Shown here: in pieces, positions 34,372-42,811 of the stretch
How positions within the stretch are numbered: position 1 is the first letter of the stretch
Layout of the letters: every line of letters starts with the position of its first letter
Source of the DNA: Hanleya hanleyi
Taxonomy: Eukaryota; Mollusca; Polyplacophora; Lepidopleurida; Hanleyidae
Direction: 5' to 3'
Length of the DNA stretch: 64,000 nucleotides
Assembly (NCBI GenBank): GCA_036873755.1
Contig: JAVTVY010017433.1
Span: forward strand, 1 to 64,000
Translations under genes and position numbers: made by a program
Notes under the pieces: generated by a model
What the model saw: only the letters and a program-made list of their open reading frames with translations
Database searches by the model: none
What the model was told of the DNA's origin: nothing

Positions 34372-35885
34372 TTTGGGTGAATGGGGCGTGACTTGTGAGG
34401 ATGATAGGAGATGTACTGACCTGTCTGTGGGGATGTCGTTCATCTCCGTGTCTTTTCGGTGAGAGGAGCATGTACTGGGGTTTTTCCCCACAATGTCGTT
34501 CACCTCCGTATTTCTTCGGTCAGGTCCGTGGGAGCTTGTACTGATCTGTCTGTGGGGTTTTTCCCACAATGTCGTTTGCATGGTCCGATTGGGTCGAGTG
34601 AGGTATCAAAGTGAAGCATTCGTGAAGGGGCATCCAGTCATGGGTGGGTGCATGTAAAATTAGGATTTTTTTCCCGAAACTATAAAAAGCGGAATACGGA
34701 CTTTACCCCTAAAATAGGGGAAAACACCTATCAACTCTAGCCAAAAGGGCTAATATCGGTCCCCGGGCTTATTGGGGCCTGCCTATCCAGTCAATGGGGT
34801 GGGTGCATGTAAAATTAGGATTTTTTCCCGAAACTATAAAAAGCGGAATACGGACTTTACCTCTACAATAGGGGTCTGTATTATACAATATAAGGGAAAA
34901 TGCCTGTATGGGGTATGGGGATGGTCAATTTTTTTTTCGTGGGCTTTACTATGGCTTGTGGGGTCGCCTTTTTGTCGTCTCGCCGAGAAAAACACGATGG
35001 GAGGGGTCCCGGAGCGAAGCGGTGAAATTTTTGGGAAAAGTCACCGAGGTCTGTATATAGGCCCATAGGCTTGCCATGGGGGGTATAGATCCAACCTGGG
35101 AAATGTACACACGTTCATTGTGATATGGGTTGCTTGGATTTGTTTTTCACGTCTCGTCATTTAGAACACGATGGGAAGGGTCCCAGAGCGAAACGGTGAA
35201 ATTTTTGGAAAAAGTCACCGCGGCCTGGGTAGGCCCATAGGCCTATACTGCATGGCTATGGGTGTATAGGTCCATACGGGGTGGACGTTTTGGGATCTAG
35301 GTGGGCCACTAATGGCCCGATGGGGTCGAGTGAGGTATCAATGTGAAGCCTATGTGAGGGGGCAACCGATGGGATGGATGTGGGGTAGGAATATCGTCAT
35401 TCTGCGCATGCGCAATAGACAAAGTGTATGGAAATAGACGTTTTGGGATCTAGGGGAGCCACTAGTGGGCCGATTGGATCGAGTGAGGTATCAATGTGAA
35501 GCCTATGTGAGGGGGCATTTGATGGGGTGAGTGCGGGGTTGAAATATCGTCACTCTGCGCATGCGCAGTGGACAAATGGTATGGAAATAGACGTTTTGGG
35601 GTCTAGGTGGGCCACTAGTGGGCCGATGGGATCGAGTGAGGTATCCATGTGAAGCCTATGTGAGGGGAATAGACTAGGATGTCGTTTCCATTCTGCTGCG
35701 CAGGTCACGTGGGTTGTGACGTCACTTCCGGGTTTCACCTCCAAACCCAGAAGAGTTCCAATGTTCTCTTAGACGTCCGGATGTTCAACCTCCGGGGTTT
35801 TTCGCGGCCCGGGCCGGCCCGGCCCGCCCCGGCCGCAGCGCGCGCGCGTCATCACCGGCAGTGCGCGGATGAATGTCGGGTCAAA

Positions 35886-35898
35886 AGGTCAAAGGTCA
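35886..35898 (+). promoter_or_regulatory. Perfect DR1 nuclear-receptor motif
   Basis: AGGTCAAAGGTCA, the consensus for HNF4/RXR-type receptors, lies about 50 bases inside the inner end of the TIR. A further AGGTCAAAAGGTCC follows at about 35904. Confidence 0.5.
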
Positions 35899-35993
35899 CA
35901 TCCAGGTCAAAAGGTCCAAGGTCTCCCTTTCGGCAATTTCTAACCTTATTGACCTTATGGCGCAAGCGAGTATAACAAGTGCCACGCACGGTG

Positions 35994-36000
35994 TATAAAA
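35994..36000 (+). promoter_or_regulatory. TATA box of the first PC4-like gene
   Basis: TATAAAA, 68 bases before the ATG at 36062, just inside the left TIR. A second CTATAAAG is at about 36019. Confidence 0.65.
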
Positions 36001-36061
36001 CCCTACCCAACAGGTACACTATAAAGCCACCTCTCTAACCGTTCGCTTTTCATTCTCCACC

Positions 36062-36748
36062 ATGGCAGCGAGCGGAACAGAGCTTGCGTTATTCCAACTG
36101 ACGTCCGACGTCTACCTCATCGTCAATGCCGATCACCTGGAGCTGGTCCAAGACGCACCGCAGAAGGTGAAGATTTTGTTATCGCTATCAGGCTGGACTC
36201 TATTGACACGATTGTTACAGGGAAAAGAGCCCGAAAGGGATTTCATGCACGTGGAACTCGGTGTGCACATACGCACTGCTGGAGAGGATTCCCTTTTTCC
36301 CCGGTTGGAACAGAGTGGAGGTACCTATATCACACTCTGTCCACCCTTATGGATGGCACTGAAAGATGTACTCCCCGAGGTGGATGACTTACTACACCCC
36401 GAGGTGAAAGAAGAGACTGTGGCTACCCGGAGGCTTACACCTGGCTGCACCCTATTGTTGTACCCCAAACGAGTGGACCTCATCGATAGCGGATTTAGGT
36501 GTTGGTGTACGACTGAACCCAAAGCGCACGTCTCTTTGTCACCGGAAGGATGGACTACCTTGAAACGGGTGTTGTTGGGTGACCTGCACGGTGATAGCAT
36601 TCACCTGTGTGACGACGTCTACATTTTCTGCGGTCCCTTTTTCGCTCGACTCCTCTGTCTGAACGACGGTGGTTTTACCCTGGATCCCGATCTATGGACG
36701 GCTTTGGAACAAGTAGTCCCCATTGTCGATAAGGTACTATCTCTATAG
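36062..36748 (+). CDS. PC4-like protein with four repeat units
   Basis: A 228-residue protein of a family repeated in this element. Four units are visible at about residues 17-55, 61-112, 129-178 and 180-227. Each has a short predicted beta region followed by a phrase such as VSLSPEGWTTLKRVL or FTLDPDLWTALEQVVPIVD. The latter pattern (strand, Leu, x, Pro, x, x, Trp, then a helix ending in I/V-D) resembles the ssDNA-binding core of transcription coactivator PC4. If so, it may bind single-stranded DNA during element replication or transcription; this is inference from a short motif. It is followed by the tail-anchored gene with 135 bases between. No counterpart is present in element B. Confidence 0.7.
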   Translation: MAASGTELALFQLTSDVYLIVNADHLELVQDAPQKVKILLSLSGWTLLTRLLQGKEPERDFMHVELGVHIRTAGEDSLFPRLEQSGGTYITLCPPLWMALKDVLPEVDDLLHPEVKEETVATRRLTPGCTLLLYPKRVDLIDSGFRCWCTTEPKAHVSLSPEGWTTLKRVLLGDLHGDSIHLCDDVYIFCGPFFARLLCLNDGGFTLDPDLWTALEQVVPIVDKVLSL

Positions 36749-36830
36749 GAGCCACATAACCCATCAGAATAGTACGTATCACGGACTACACCCGTAGAGC
36801 TACATCTAGGCGCGCATGTGTGACATGGTC

Positions 36831-36837
36831 TATAAAA
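36831..36837 (+). promoter_or_regulatory. TATA box of the tail-anchored-protein gene
   Basis: TATAAAA, 53 bases before the ATG at 36884. The surrounding 100 bases are conserved in element B (about 60690-60780) and twice in the element C palindrome. Confidence 0.65.
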
Positions 36838-36883
36838 CACGTCCCTCTGGATCCCACACCTTCATTTCTACGGTTGCAGAGCC

Positions 36884-37210
36884 ATGACGGAGATCCAGCC
36901 CTATGCGACTCGCATTTTACAGCATGCCACCGTGGTTAATTCACTCACGGCTAACCGAGCAGTGGTCCGGTCCATGTTTGCAGATGGCGACGACAACGAG
37001 GGGCGACGCCAGATCCTGAACGAGTTCACAGAAGCGGTCCTCGAGAGAGTGCACTCGATGGAGAGGTGTGCCATCACTCACCACTACTGGACTATGATAG
37101 CCATCCTTGATGCTCGGGCTATGGACCACGAGCGCTCACGCCGGAACCAGCGACGGCTGGTTGACCTCACAATAGTCTGTGCCCTATTGACCCTGGCGCT
37201 GTGGCATTGA
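36884..37210 (+). CDS. Small tail-anchored protein
   Basis: A 108-residue protein, largely helical and charged, ending in one hydrophobic segment (about residues 92-107, LVDLTIVCALLTLALWH) right at the C-terminus. This suggests a tail-anchored membrane protein with its body in the cytosol. An arginine-rich stretch (HERSRRNQRR, about 82-91) precedes the anchor. No family is recognised. The gene is present with its promoter in element B (broken by a stop) and as 5' fragments in element C, so it is a conserved part of this Polinton lineage. A role in virion assembly or membrane association is only a guess. Confidence 0.75.
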   Translation: MTEIQPYATRILQHATVVNSLTANRAVVRSMFADGDDNEGRRQILNEFTEAVLERVHSMERCAITHHYWTMIAILDARAMDHERSRRNQRRLVDLTIVCALLTLALWH

Positions 37211-37225
37211 CAGTGGGACCTCACC

Positions 37226-37232
37226 ATAAATA
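37226..37232 (+). promoter_or_regulatory. TATA-like box
   Basis: ATAAATA, 57 bases before the ATG at 37283. The counterpart in B is degenerate. Confidence 0.5.
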
Positions 37233-37282
37233 CGAGGGTCAGACAGAGTGTGTGTCATTCACCGTTCGTCATTGGATCAAGC

Positions 37283-37975
37283 ATGTCACCAGTCCTACGA
37301 GCCATCCTTCCCCTTACACCCCGGGTGGGGTTACACGTCTATGAAGATAACGTCACCCTCGTGGAAGACCGTGGAGATGTTTGCTGGTCGCCCGTTGAGA
37401 CCGTATCGAATACGGTTACGCTACACCGTGACGGCTGGACCAAATTTAAACGGGTGTTGAGCGGCGAGCTCGACGGACTCTTTTTGAATTTGGTGCTAAT
37501 ACTGTTATGTGGAAAATGGAATAGGTCTTTGGATTATGGACGCGGATATTCTCTAATGGACGACGGCTGGATTATGAATGACGGACTAGACGCTTGTAAT
37601 CTCATCCACATAGACAATGCCATCTACGTACACCGTAGACCCTTCTTCCCACGCCTGGGCCGCTACCAAGACCCTACGCGAGGCTTCACCCTAGACCCCG
37701 ATCTGTGGACAGCCTTCGAGAAAGTGGTGCCCATCGTGGACCAGCTGTTTACACCGGACGAGCGGTCATCAGACGAGTTGGAGTGGGCTCGTGCCCTGAG
37801 AGAAGCGGCGGCAGAACCCAATGAACAAATGTCTAGCCATGAACCAGACGACGATGCCATTGATTACCCGGCTAGACTCAGTCAGCCCAGTGACATGACC
37901 ACCCGATCCTTTGATCTCACGGGTTCTCCCTATAAATACGAGAGACAGTCAAATCTGGTACCATTCACGTACTGA
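37283..37975 (+). CDS. PC4-like protein with a 41-codon insertion
   Basis: The start at 37283 (MSPVLRAILPLTP) is preferred over the upstream ATG at 37250 because the homologue in element B begins here and its TATA spacing fits. The first unit (about residues 13-57) includes GWTKFKRVLSGELDG and the second, after the insertion, FTLDPDLWTAFEKVVPIVD. Between them 123 bases (37478-37600) of the dispersed 172-bp sequence replace one His codon without breaking the frame. The tail is acidic (SSDELEWARALREAAAEPNEQ). The last codons contain the TATA box of the next gene. Family and possible ssDNA-binding role as for the gene at 36062. The insertion falls between the two units and could be tolerated or could disable the protein. 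Confidence 0.75.
   Translation: MSPVLRAILPLTPRVGLHVYEDNVTLVEDRGDVCWSPVETVSNTVTLHRDGWTKFKRVLSGELDGLFLNLVLILLCGKWNRSLDYGRGYSLMDDGWIMNDGLDACNLIHIDNAIYVHRRPFFPRLGRYQDPTRGFTLDPDLWTAFEKVVPIVDQLFTPDERSSDELEWARALREAAAEPNEQMSSHEPDDDAIDYPARLSQPSDMTTRSFDLTGSPYKYERQSNLVPFTY
37478..37600 (+). repeat. In-frame insertion of the dispersed 172-bp sequence
   Basis: This equals the last 123 bases of the block at 10604-10775 except for a few changes. Element B has GGACACCTCATC at this place; A has GGA, then 41 codons, then CTCATC. No target duplication is obvious. Confidence 0.9.
37931..37938 (+). promoter_or_regulatory. TATA box inside the upstream gene
   Basis: TATAAATA, 47 bases before the ATG at 37978 and within the last codons of the preceding ORF. 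Confidence 0.65.
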
Positions 37976-37977
37976 CC

Positions 37978-38433
37978 ATGACGGAGCATATAATACTGGC
38001 GTATCTCAGCTTGACCCCCGAGGTTTTCCTGCACGTGTATGCGGATAAGGTCGATATCATGGAGGAGGTGGGAGACATCTGTGATGCGGACCCTACACAA
38101 CCGTGCCCGGCTCACATTCGTCTGTCCCGAGAGGGCTGGACCAAATTCAAACGGGTGTTGTCTGGTGAACTGGACGGCGACCCCATCCACTTGTGTCACG
38201 ATGTGTACATCCGACGCGGCCCTTTCTTTGCTCAATTGGCTCGGCTAGATGGGGGTACAGTGCATTTTACCCTTCACCCTGATCTATGGTCTGCATTGGA
38301 AGATGCCGTGGTAGATGTGGATCAAGTGCTTATCAAGTTGTCATCAGACGAGTTGGACTGGTCATTTACCATGGACACTGTGGAAGCCAACGAAGAAAAT
38401 CAGAAACTCCGGCCCAAGATACACTCGTTATAA
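37978..38433 (+). CDS. PC4-like protein, third tandem gene
   Basis: A 151-residue protein. Unit 1 (about residues 15-60) includes VFLHVYADKVDIMEEV and REGWTKFKRVLSGELDG. Unit 2 (about 62-120) includes GPFFAQLARL and FTLHPDLWSALEDAVVDVD. An acidic tail with SSDELDW is shared with the gene at 37283, so the two arose by duplication within the element. The start follows 2 bases after the previous stop. The homologue in element B (59206-59678) is broken. Possible role: ssDNA binding or transcription factor of the element, inferred. Confidence 0.75.
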   Translation: MTEHIILAYLSLTPEVFLHVYADKVDIMEEVGDICDADPTQPCPAHIRLSREGWTKFKRVLSGELDGDPIHLCHDVYIRRGPFFAQLARLDGGTVHFTLHPDLWSALEDAVVDVDQVLIKLSSDELDWSFTMDTVEANEENQKLRPKIHSL

Positions 38434-38436
38434 TTA
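38429..38436 (+). promoter_or_regulatory. TATA-like box of the integrase gene
   Basis: TATAATTA, 43 bases before the integrase ATG, overlapping the TAA stop of the preceding gene. Confidence 0.5.
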
Positions 38437-38471
38437 AACGATAGAGCCAGGGTCCATCATCATTTGTCACC

Positions 38472-39536
38472 ATGAAGCGCTGGGAGAAGGTGTTGGATAA
38501 CTTATACTACAGTCCCGACAGTCCGGCGGCCTATAGTGCATTGTCGGCTCTCTATCGAGCGGCCAAACCCCAGGGGATACAACGTGCCCAAGTCCGAGAT
38601 TGGTTAAGAAGACAAGACACCTATACCTTACATCGATCTGTCCGTCGCCATTTTCTTCGGAACCGGGTCATCGTGGGAGGAATAGATGCCCAGTGGCAAG
38701 CGGATTTGGTCGATATGAGCGCCTTTGCCAAACACAACGATGGGAATCGGTATATCTTGACGTGCATCGATATCCTATCCAAGTATGCGTGGGTGGTACC
38801 CATCCGGACGAAAACGGGGGCGAATCTCATAGCGGCGTTCAAAGACATCTTCAAGACCGGGCGCAAACCTTTGTATTTGCAAACCGACGAAGGCACGGAA
38901 TTCCTCAACAGACCGTTCCAACAGTTTCTGAAAGCCCAGAAGGTGTTTTTCTTCCATACGTACAATGAGACCAAGGCGGAAAGGTTCAACAGGACATTCA
39001 AAGGCCGCGTGTATAAATATTTCACCTATAAGAATACAAGGCGGTACATCGACGTTCTCCCGAAACTTGTGAGTGGTTACAATCGAGCCTATCATCGGAG
39101 TATAGAGAGAGCCCCCATTACCGTGATCCAACGCAATGAAGCCCAAGTTCGGCGTGTCTTGTACCCCAGGCAATCGCAGCGAACGACGAAGGCGGTGTAC
39201 AAGGTCGGGGACCCTGTACGGATCAGTAAAGTCAAGGGCAAGTTCGAGAAAAGTTACTTGCCCAACTGGAGCGATGAGCACTTCCTGATTAAACGGCGCC
39301 TACCCCGACAGCGGCGAGTCTATGAACTGGAAGATCTTCAAGGGGAACCGTTGCTAGGGACGTTTTACGAGACGGAATTACAGCCTGTCGTAAAAACACA
39401 GCAAGACTACTACACGGTGGAGCAGATTTTGAAAACGGAACGTCGGCGTGGCAAACTGTTTCATTTCGTCAAATGGCAAGGCTGGCCCAGTTCCTTCAAT
39501 TCCTGGGTGGCGGCCAACCAGGTGAAACGACTATAA
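38472..39536 (+). CDS. Polinton integrase with C-terminal chromodomain
   Basis: A 354-residue DDE integrase of the retroviral-integrase fold, which inserts the linear element into host DNA and makes the 6-base duplication. An N-terminal helical region (1-60) is followed by the catalytic core with D78 (QADLVDM), D139 (LQTDEGTEF) and E170 (ERFNRTFK). A basic linker follows, then a chromodomain at about 312-350 (YYTVEQILKTERRRGK and FHFVKWQGW) that may read histone methylation at the target. Compared with element B, three residues (Ser-Val-Val) directly before the catalytic Glu are missing, shortening the D-to-E gap from 33 to 30; activity is therefore doubtful although the frame is open. The stop codon overlaps the TATA box of the next gene. 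Confidence 0.93.
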   Translation: MKRWEKVLDNLYYSPDSPAAYSALSALYRAAKPQGIQRAQVRDWLRRQDTYTLHRSVRRHFLRNRVIVGGIDAQWQADLVDMSAFAKHNDGNRYILTCIDILSKYAWVVPIRTKTGANLIAAFKDIFKTGRKPLYLQTDEGTEFLNRPFQQFLKAQKVFFFHTYNETKAERFNRTFKGRVYKYFTYKNTRRYIDVLPKLVSGYNRAYHRSIERAPITVIQRNEAQVRRVLYPRQSQRTTKAVYKVGDPVRISKVKGKFEKSYLPNWSDEHFLIKRRLPRQRRVYELEDLQGEPLLGTFYETELQPVVKTQQDYYTVEQILKTERRRGKLFHFVKWQGWPSSFNSWVAANQVKRL

Positions 39537-39538
39537 AG
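39532..39538 (+). promoter_or_regulatory. TATA box overlapping the integrase stop codon
   Basis: TATAAAG, 55 bases before the ATG at 39587; the integrase TAA is part of the box. Confidence 0.65.
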
Positions 39539-39586
39539 CCAGACACCACTACCGTCATCCTTCATTCCACGTTCGACCACGGTGCT

Positions 39587-40170
39587 ATGGACAAGCAGCA
39601 GCTGCCTCTGAACACAGCGTCTCCCAAAACGCGCAAAGCGCAAGTGGGCTTTGTGGTGATAGTGCTAACCCTGCTGAGCGTGTTGTACGGAGGTGTGTTT
39701 TACGACGTAGCCTATGTCAGCACGCTACTTAACCAACTGAGAACACCAGCCACCAGTGAAACCAGTCTACAGATAGCACCAGTCAACCCCGTATCGAGCC
39801 CAGTCATCACCACACCACGTGTACAAGCCACATCGAGCTCCACACCAAGCTCCACACCTACACCAGTACACCCACGACGTCTGAAAACCCACCGGATTTC
39901 ATCCCTCACAGGGGACAGACAACGACGACCGACGTTGTACCCACCACCATCATCCCTCACAGTGAACAGACGACGACCGACGTTGTACCCACCACCACCA
40001 CTCCAGTTCACTCGTACCAAATTTACAAGAGCGGGTTACCACGACAACGGATACACCTCGAACCATGGACCCTCGGTGGCAGCATCCCTTCACTTGCGTC
40101 ATCGCAGGACCGACGGGCTCCGGCAAACCGCACTTCGTCAGGAAGCTCCTTCAACACGCCGACAGCATGA
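39587..40170 (+). pseudogene. Mucin-like single-pass membrane protein, frameshifted
   Basis: The ATG at 39587 opens a frame with a basic N-terminus, one membrane helix (about residues 20-40, VGFVVIVLTLLSVLYGGVFY) and a Thr/Ser/Pro-rich region. Near 39850-39870 the coding signal moves to another frame, where a repeated TTTDVVPTT phrase and a tail ending at the TGA at 40168-40170 make better sense, so one indel is inferred. Topology would place the Thr/Pro-rich part outside or in the lumen, where it could be O-glycosylated. It overlaps the ATPase start by about 100 bases. No homologous family is recognised, and the gene is missing from element B. Confidence 0.55.
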
Positions 40171-40675
40171 TCACCCCACCCATTGCCCGAGTCGTGTGGT
40201 GTTACGGAGAATGGCAGGAAGCGTATGCAGCAATGCCCCACATCACGTTCGTGGAAGGCCTACCCAACCTGGCCGATTTGGAACCCGACACCTTCGTGGT
40301 TCTGGATGATCTCATGGCGGAGACGGATGCGCGGGGGTCACCCAACTCTTTACCAAAGGCAGCCACCATCGACGGCTCAGCATCATCTACATTGTGCAGA
40401 ATCTGTTCAGTAAAAACAAAGAACATCGGAACATCAGCTTAAATGCCCACTACCTGGTGGTCTTCAAAAACCTGAGAGATACCACTCAACTGCTGCACCT
40501 GGCGAGACAGATGTATCCCGGCCGCACGCCGTTTGCGTTGGAAGCCTTCAAAGATGCCACAACCCCTCAGCACGGGTATATGCTCTTCGACCTCAAGCAA
40601 GCCACCCCCGACCACCTTCGACTACGGACCGGCATCTTTCCCGGAGAGACCCACCAAGTGTACATGCAAAAATAA
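40065..40675 (+). pseudogene. Polinton packaging ATPase (FtsK/HerA, A32-like), frameshifted
   Basis: This is the homologue of the DNA-packaging ATPase that fills capsids in Polintons and large DNA viruses. Walker A lies at about residues 15-22 (GPTGSGKP) and Walker B at about 77-82 (FVVLDD). Two extra G bases in a G-run at about 40331-40335 shift the frame after the Walker B strand; the C-terminal half continues in another frame to 40675. In addition, the residue after the Walker A lysine, normally Thr or Ser, is Pro, which would impair Mg-ATP binding. The gene overlaps the membrane protein upstream and is followed at once by a 3' hairpin with a poly(A) signal. It is absent from element B. 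Confidence 0.85.
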
Positions 40676-40680
40676 TGTAA

Positions 40681-40739
40681 ACACACCCACAGTGGCGCCC
40701 CCAGCTGGGGTGTGTGTGTTTGATGATGGGGATAATAAA
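40681..40739 (+). terminator. 3' hairpin plus GGGGATAATAAA after the ATPase gene
   Basis: ACACACCC (40681-40688) pairs with GGGTGTGT (about 40708-40715), with a loop containing GGCGCCCCCAG. GGGGATAATAAA follows, with AATAAA at 40734-40739. It is the same design as at 4281 and 62218, after an unrelated gene. Confidence 0.7.
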
Positions 40740-40829
40740 AAGAATGAATACCACAGCATGGTTGACTTTGTCTCTGTTCTCTGAAGTAGATAAGAAGAGC
40801 AGAGTTGTGGGTTCTAGCATTAGTTGTAC

Positions 40830-41024
40830 ATGATGTCTGTGCGAGTACGGAAGCACGCTCCCAAAGAATCCTTGCAACAGCGGGCGAAAGAAGCGGGAGG
40901 CGTCTTGGTGGCCAAAGCACAACGCACCGTAGGGAATAAAAGAGCTGCCCCACCGAGACCACGCACCAGTCGACGACCGACCCAGCGACGACGCACATCG
41001 AAGACCCAGGATATCTTTTCTTAA
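40830..41024 (+). pseudogene. C-terminal remnant of the small basic core-like protein
   Basis: From APKES onward (about codon 10) this matches the second half of the intact 134-residue protein at 56599-57003, ending in the Arg/Thr-rich tail and DIFS. The first half and the entire minor capsid gene, which precede it in B, are missing, so a deletion joined the ATPase 3' end to this point. An ATG (40830 or 40833) may still allow a ~64-residue product. Confidence 0.7.
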
Positions 41025-41026
41025 AC

Positions 41027-42336
41027 ATGTCCTTGATCCACGCCGAGTCCTGCCCTCCACCAACAGTGAATTTGATTTGTGGACCGTGCCGCCCACACAG
41101 ACCAGTGCCGAACAAGGATTATGGGTGGAGCATCTCCCGCTCTCCAGCATCAACGAAACAGGGCCCATCGAGTTCACCATCAGTAATGCGGATACGGCCT
41201 ATGTGGATTTAGCCCATACATACTTGTATGTGAAAGCCAAGGTCGTCAATGGGGATGGCTCCAGAATCATCCAAGCTGCAACGGTGGGCCCGACGAATCT
41301 CTGGCTGCACTCGATGTTTCAACAGGTGGATATTTTTCTCAGCGACAAACTCATCAGTGACTCGACCAACACGTACACCTATCGAGCCTACATCGAGACA
41401 CTGTTGTCGTATGGCCGAGAGGCTAAAAAATCTCAGCTGACAGCCGTTTTATTCTACCAGGACACACCCGAGCACATGGACACAGTGGACAATGTAGGAT
41501 ATAACAAACGGAAGGCTTCCACTGCGAACGGTGCCTCGGTGGATCTCATGGGTCGACTGCACGCAGACATGTTCATGCAAGACCGGTACCTCTTGAACAA
41601 GATCCCCATCAAAATCTGACTGATACGGGCGCCTCCGACCTTCGCCTTGATGGCCACTAACGTAGATGGGCATGCAGCTGACTATAAGATTATTATCCAA
41701 GACGCAGTCCTGTATGTCCGAAAAGTGAAACCGAATCCAGCCGTTCAATTGGGACACATGAAAACCTTGGAAACAAAACCAGCCCAGTACCCTATCCGAC
41801 GTGTACAAACCAAAGTGTTCTCTGTGCCTGCTGGAAATATGGGCGCCAACAAAGAAAACCTGTTCCTGGGGGAACTACCCAAGCGATTGATCCTGGCCTG
41901 TGTGGAAAATACCAGTTTCAGCGGAGCCTACCCAGAGAATTCGTTTGACTTTAAACATTTCGGCATCAATTTTGTGGCCCTGCATGTGGATGGACAACAG
42001 GTCCCAGCCACGGCCTTAACACCGAACTTTGGGCGCAGGAATTTCATTCGAGCCTATCAGAGCCTGTTTACAGCCACCGGTCAAATCAACAAGGACGAAG
42101 GGAATTTGATCAGTCGGGAGGACTACGGGAACGGATACACGTTGTTCTGTTTCGATCTGACCCCCACCTTAGAGAACGACCATCAGCTGGCCCTAGCCAA
42201 GCAAGGCAATTTACGGTTGGAAATCCACTTTGCACGAGCCCTCGGGACCACCGTCAATGTGATCTGCTACGCCGAGTTTGACACCATCATTCAAGTGGAC
42301 AAGGCGCGCAACGTCCTGTGTGACTTCTCCACCTAA
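41027..42336 (+). pseudogene. Major capsid protein, broken
   Basis: This is the homologue of the Polinton double-jelly-roll major capsid protein, which forms the icosahedral shell. Two defects are visible against the copy in element B: a one-base deletion at about 41049-41053 soon after the start, and a CGA to TGA stop at 41617-41619. Otherwise the frame is open (41077-41619 and 41647-42336). The stop (42334-42336) is one base before the protease ATG. Identification rests on position (between the core-like protein and the protease), length near 435 residues, and beta-rich sequence with phrases such as DLWTVPPTQTS near the N-terminus. Confidence 0.8.
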
Positions 42337-42337
42337 C

Positions 42338-42811
42338 ATGGATACAGACCAGATAACCACCGTGCTGGAGAATGACCCAGAGACACGTATGGTCTTTCAA
42401 GGGGTGTTCGCCCGAGATGTGTTCCCATTAGACCGTATGTATCCTGCTGCTTACGTTCTCAACACGGACCCGATGGATCGGCCCGGTGAACATTGGGTGG
42501 CCGTGTACTTGACAGAACAGCAGGGCGAATACTTTGACCCGTACGGCCTGCCACCCCTCCATCCCGATTGACCAGACTTCATGGATCAAGGCACAGAGAC
42601 GTGGTGTTGGAACAGTCAAACGTTGCAAAGCCTGGCCAGTAGCGTGTGCGGACAATATTGCTTGTTTTACCTGTACCATCGATGCCGGGGAAGACCCTTA
42701 TCTACCATCGTACAGATGTTTGACGAGTACCCCAAGGCCGAGGACCGCGATGTACTCGTATATGACTGGGCCGCCCATCATTTCAATGTACAAGCCCCGT
42801 TCTGGGCTTAA
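42338..42811 (+). pseudogene. Adenovirus-type cysteine protease, one stop
   Basis: This is the maturation protease of the C5/ULP1 clan. The frame matches the intact 157-residue copy in element B, with the catalytic His in GEHWVAVYL (about residue 52), an acidic residue in EYFDPYG (64-70) and the catalytic Cys in SVCGQYC (about 104). A TGA at 42569-42571 replaces a Leu codon and separates the His from the Cys, so the copy is inactive unless read through. The C-terminal codons overlap the first of a series of 3' hairpins. Confidence 0.88.

Larger units (their letters stand above)
34227..35935. repeat. Left terminal inverted repeat of Polinton A
   Basis: About 1.71 kb, inverted at 43353-45067. 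From the tip inward: CTCF-like site, two CRE-ETS composites, two ~157-base blocks containing AAAGCGGAATACGGACTTTA, three ~150-base blocks each with GGTATC(A/C)ATGTGAAGCCTATG, NRF1-like palindromes, an E-box/CRE/ETS cluster (about 35704-35731), a GC-rich CCGGCCCGG run, and a DR1 element. The inner end is TCCCTTTCGGCAA. Confidence 0.9.

Noticed and set aside
34225..34581. 118-codon minus-strand ORF in the TIR, repeated at 44713 and 52220
   Set aside because: Present in every TIR but starts and ends vary with indels, and it consists of the repeated regulatory blocks; probably a by-product of the TIR repeats.
38600..39281. Alternative frames over the integrase on both strands
   Set aside because: Shadows of the conserved integrase frame; no independent domain.
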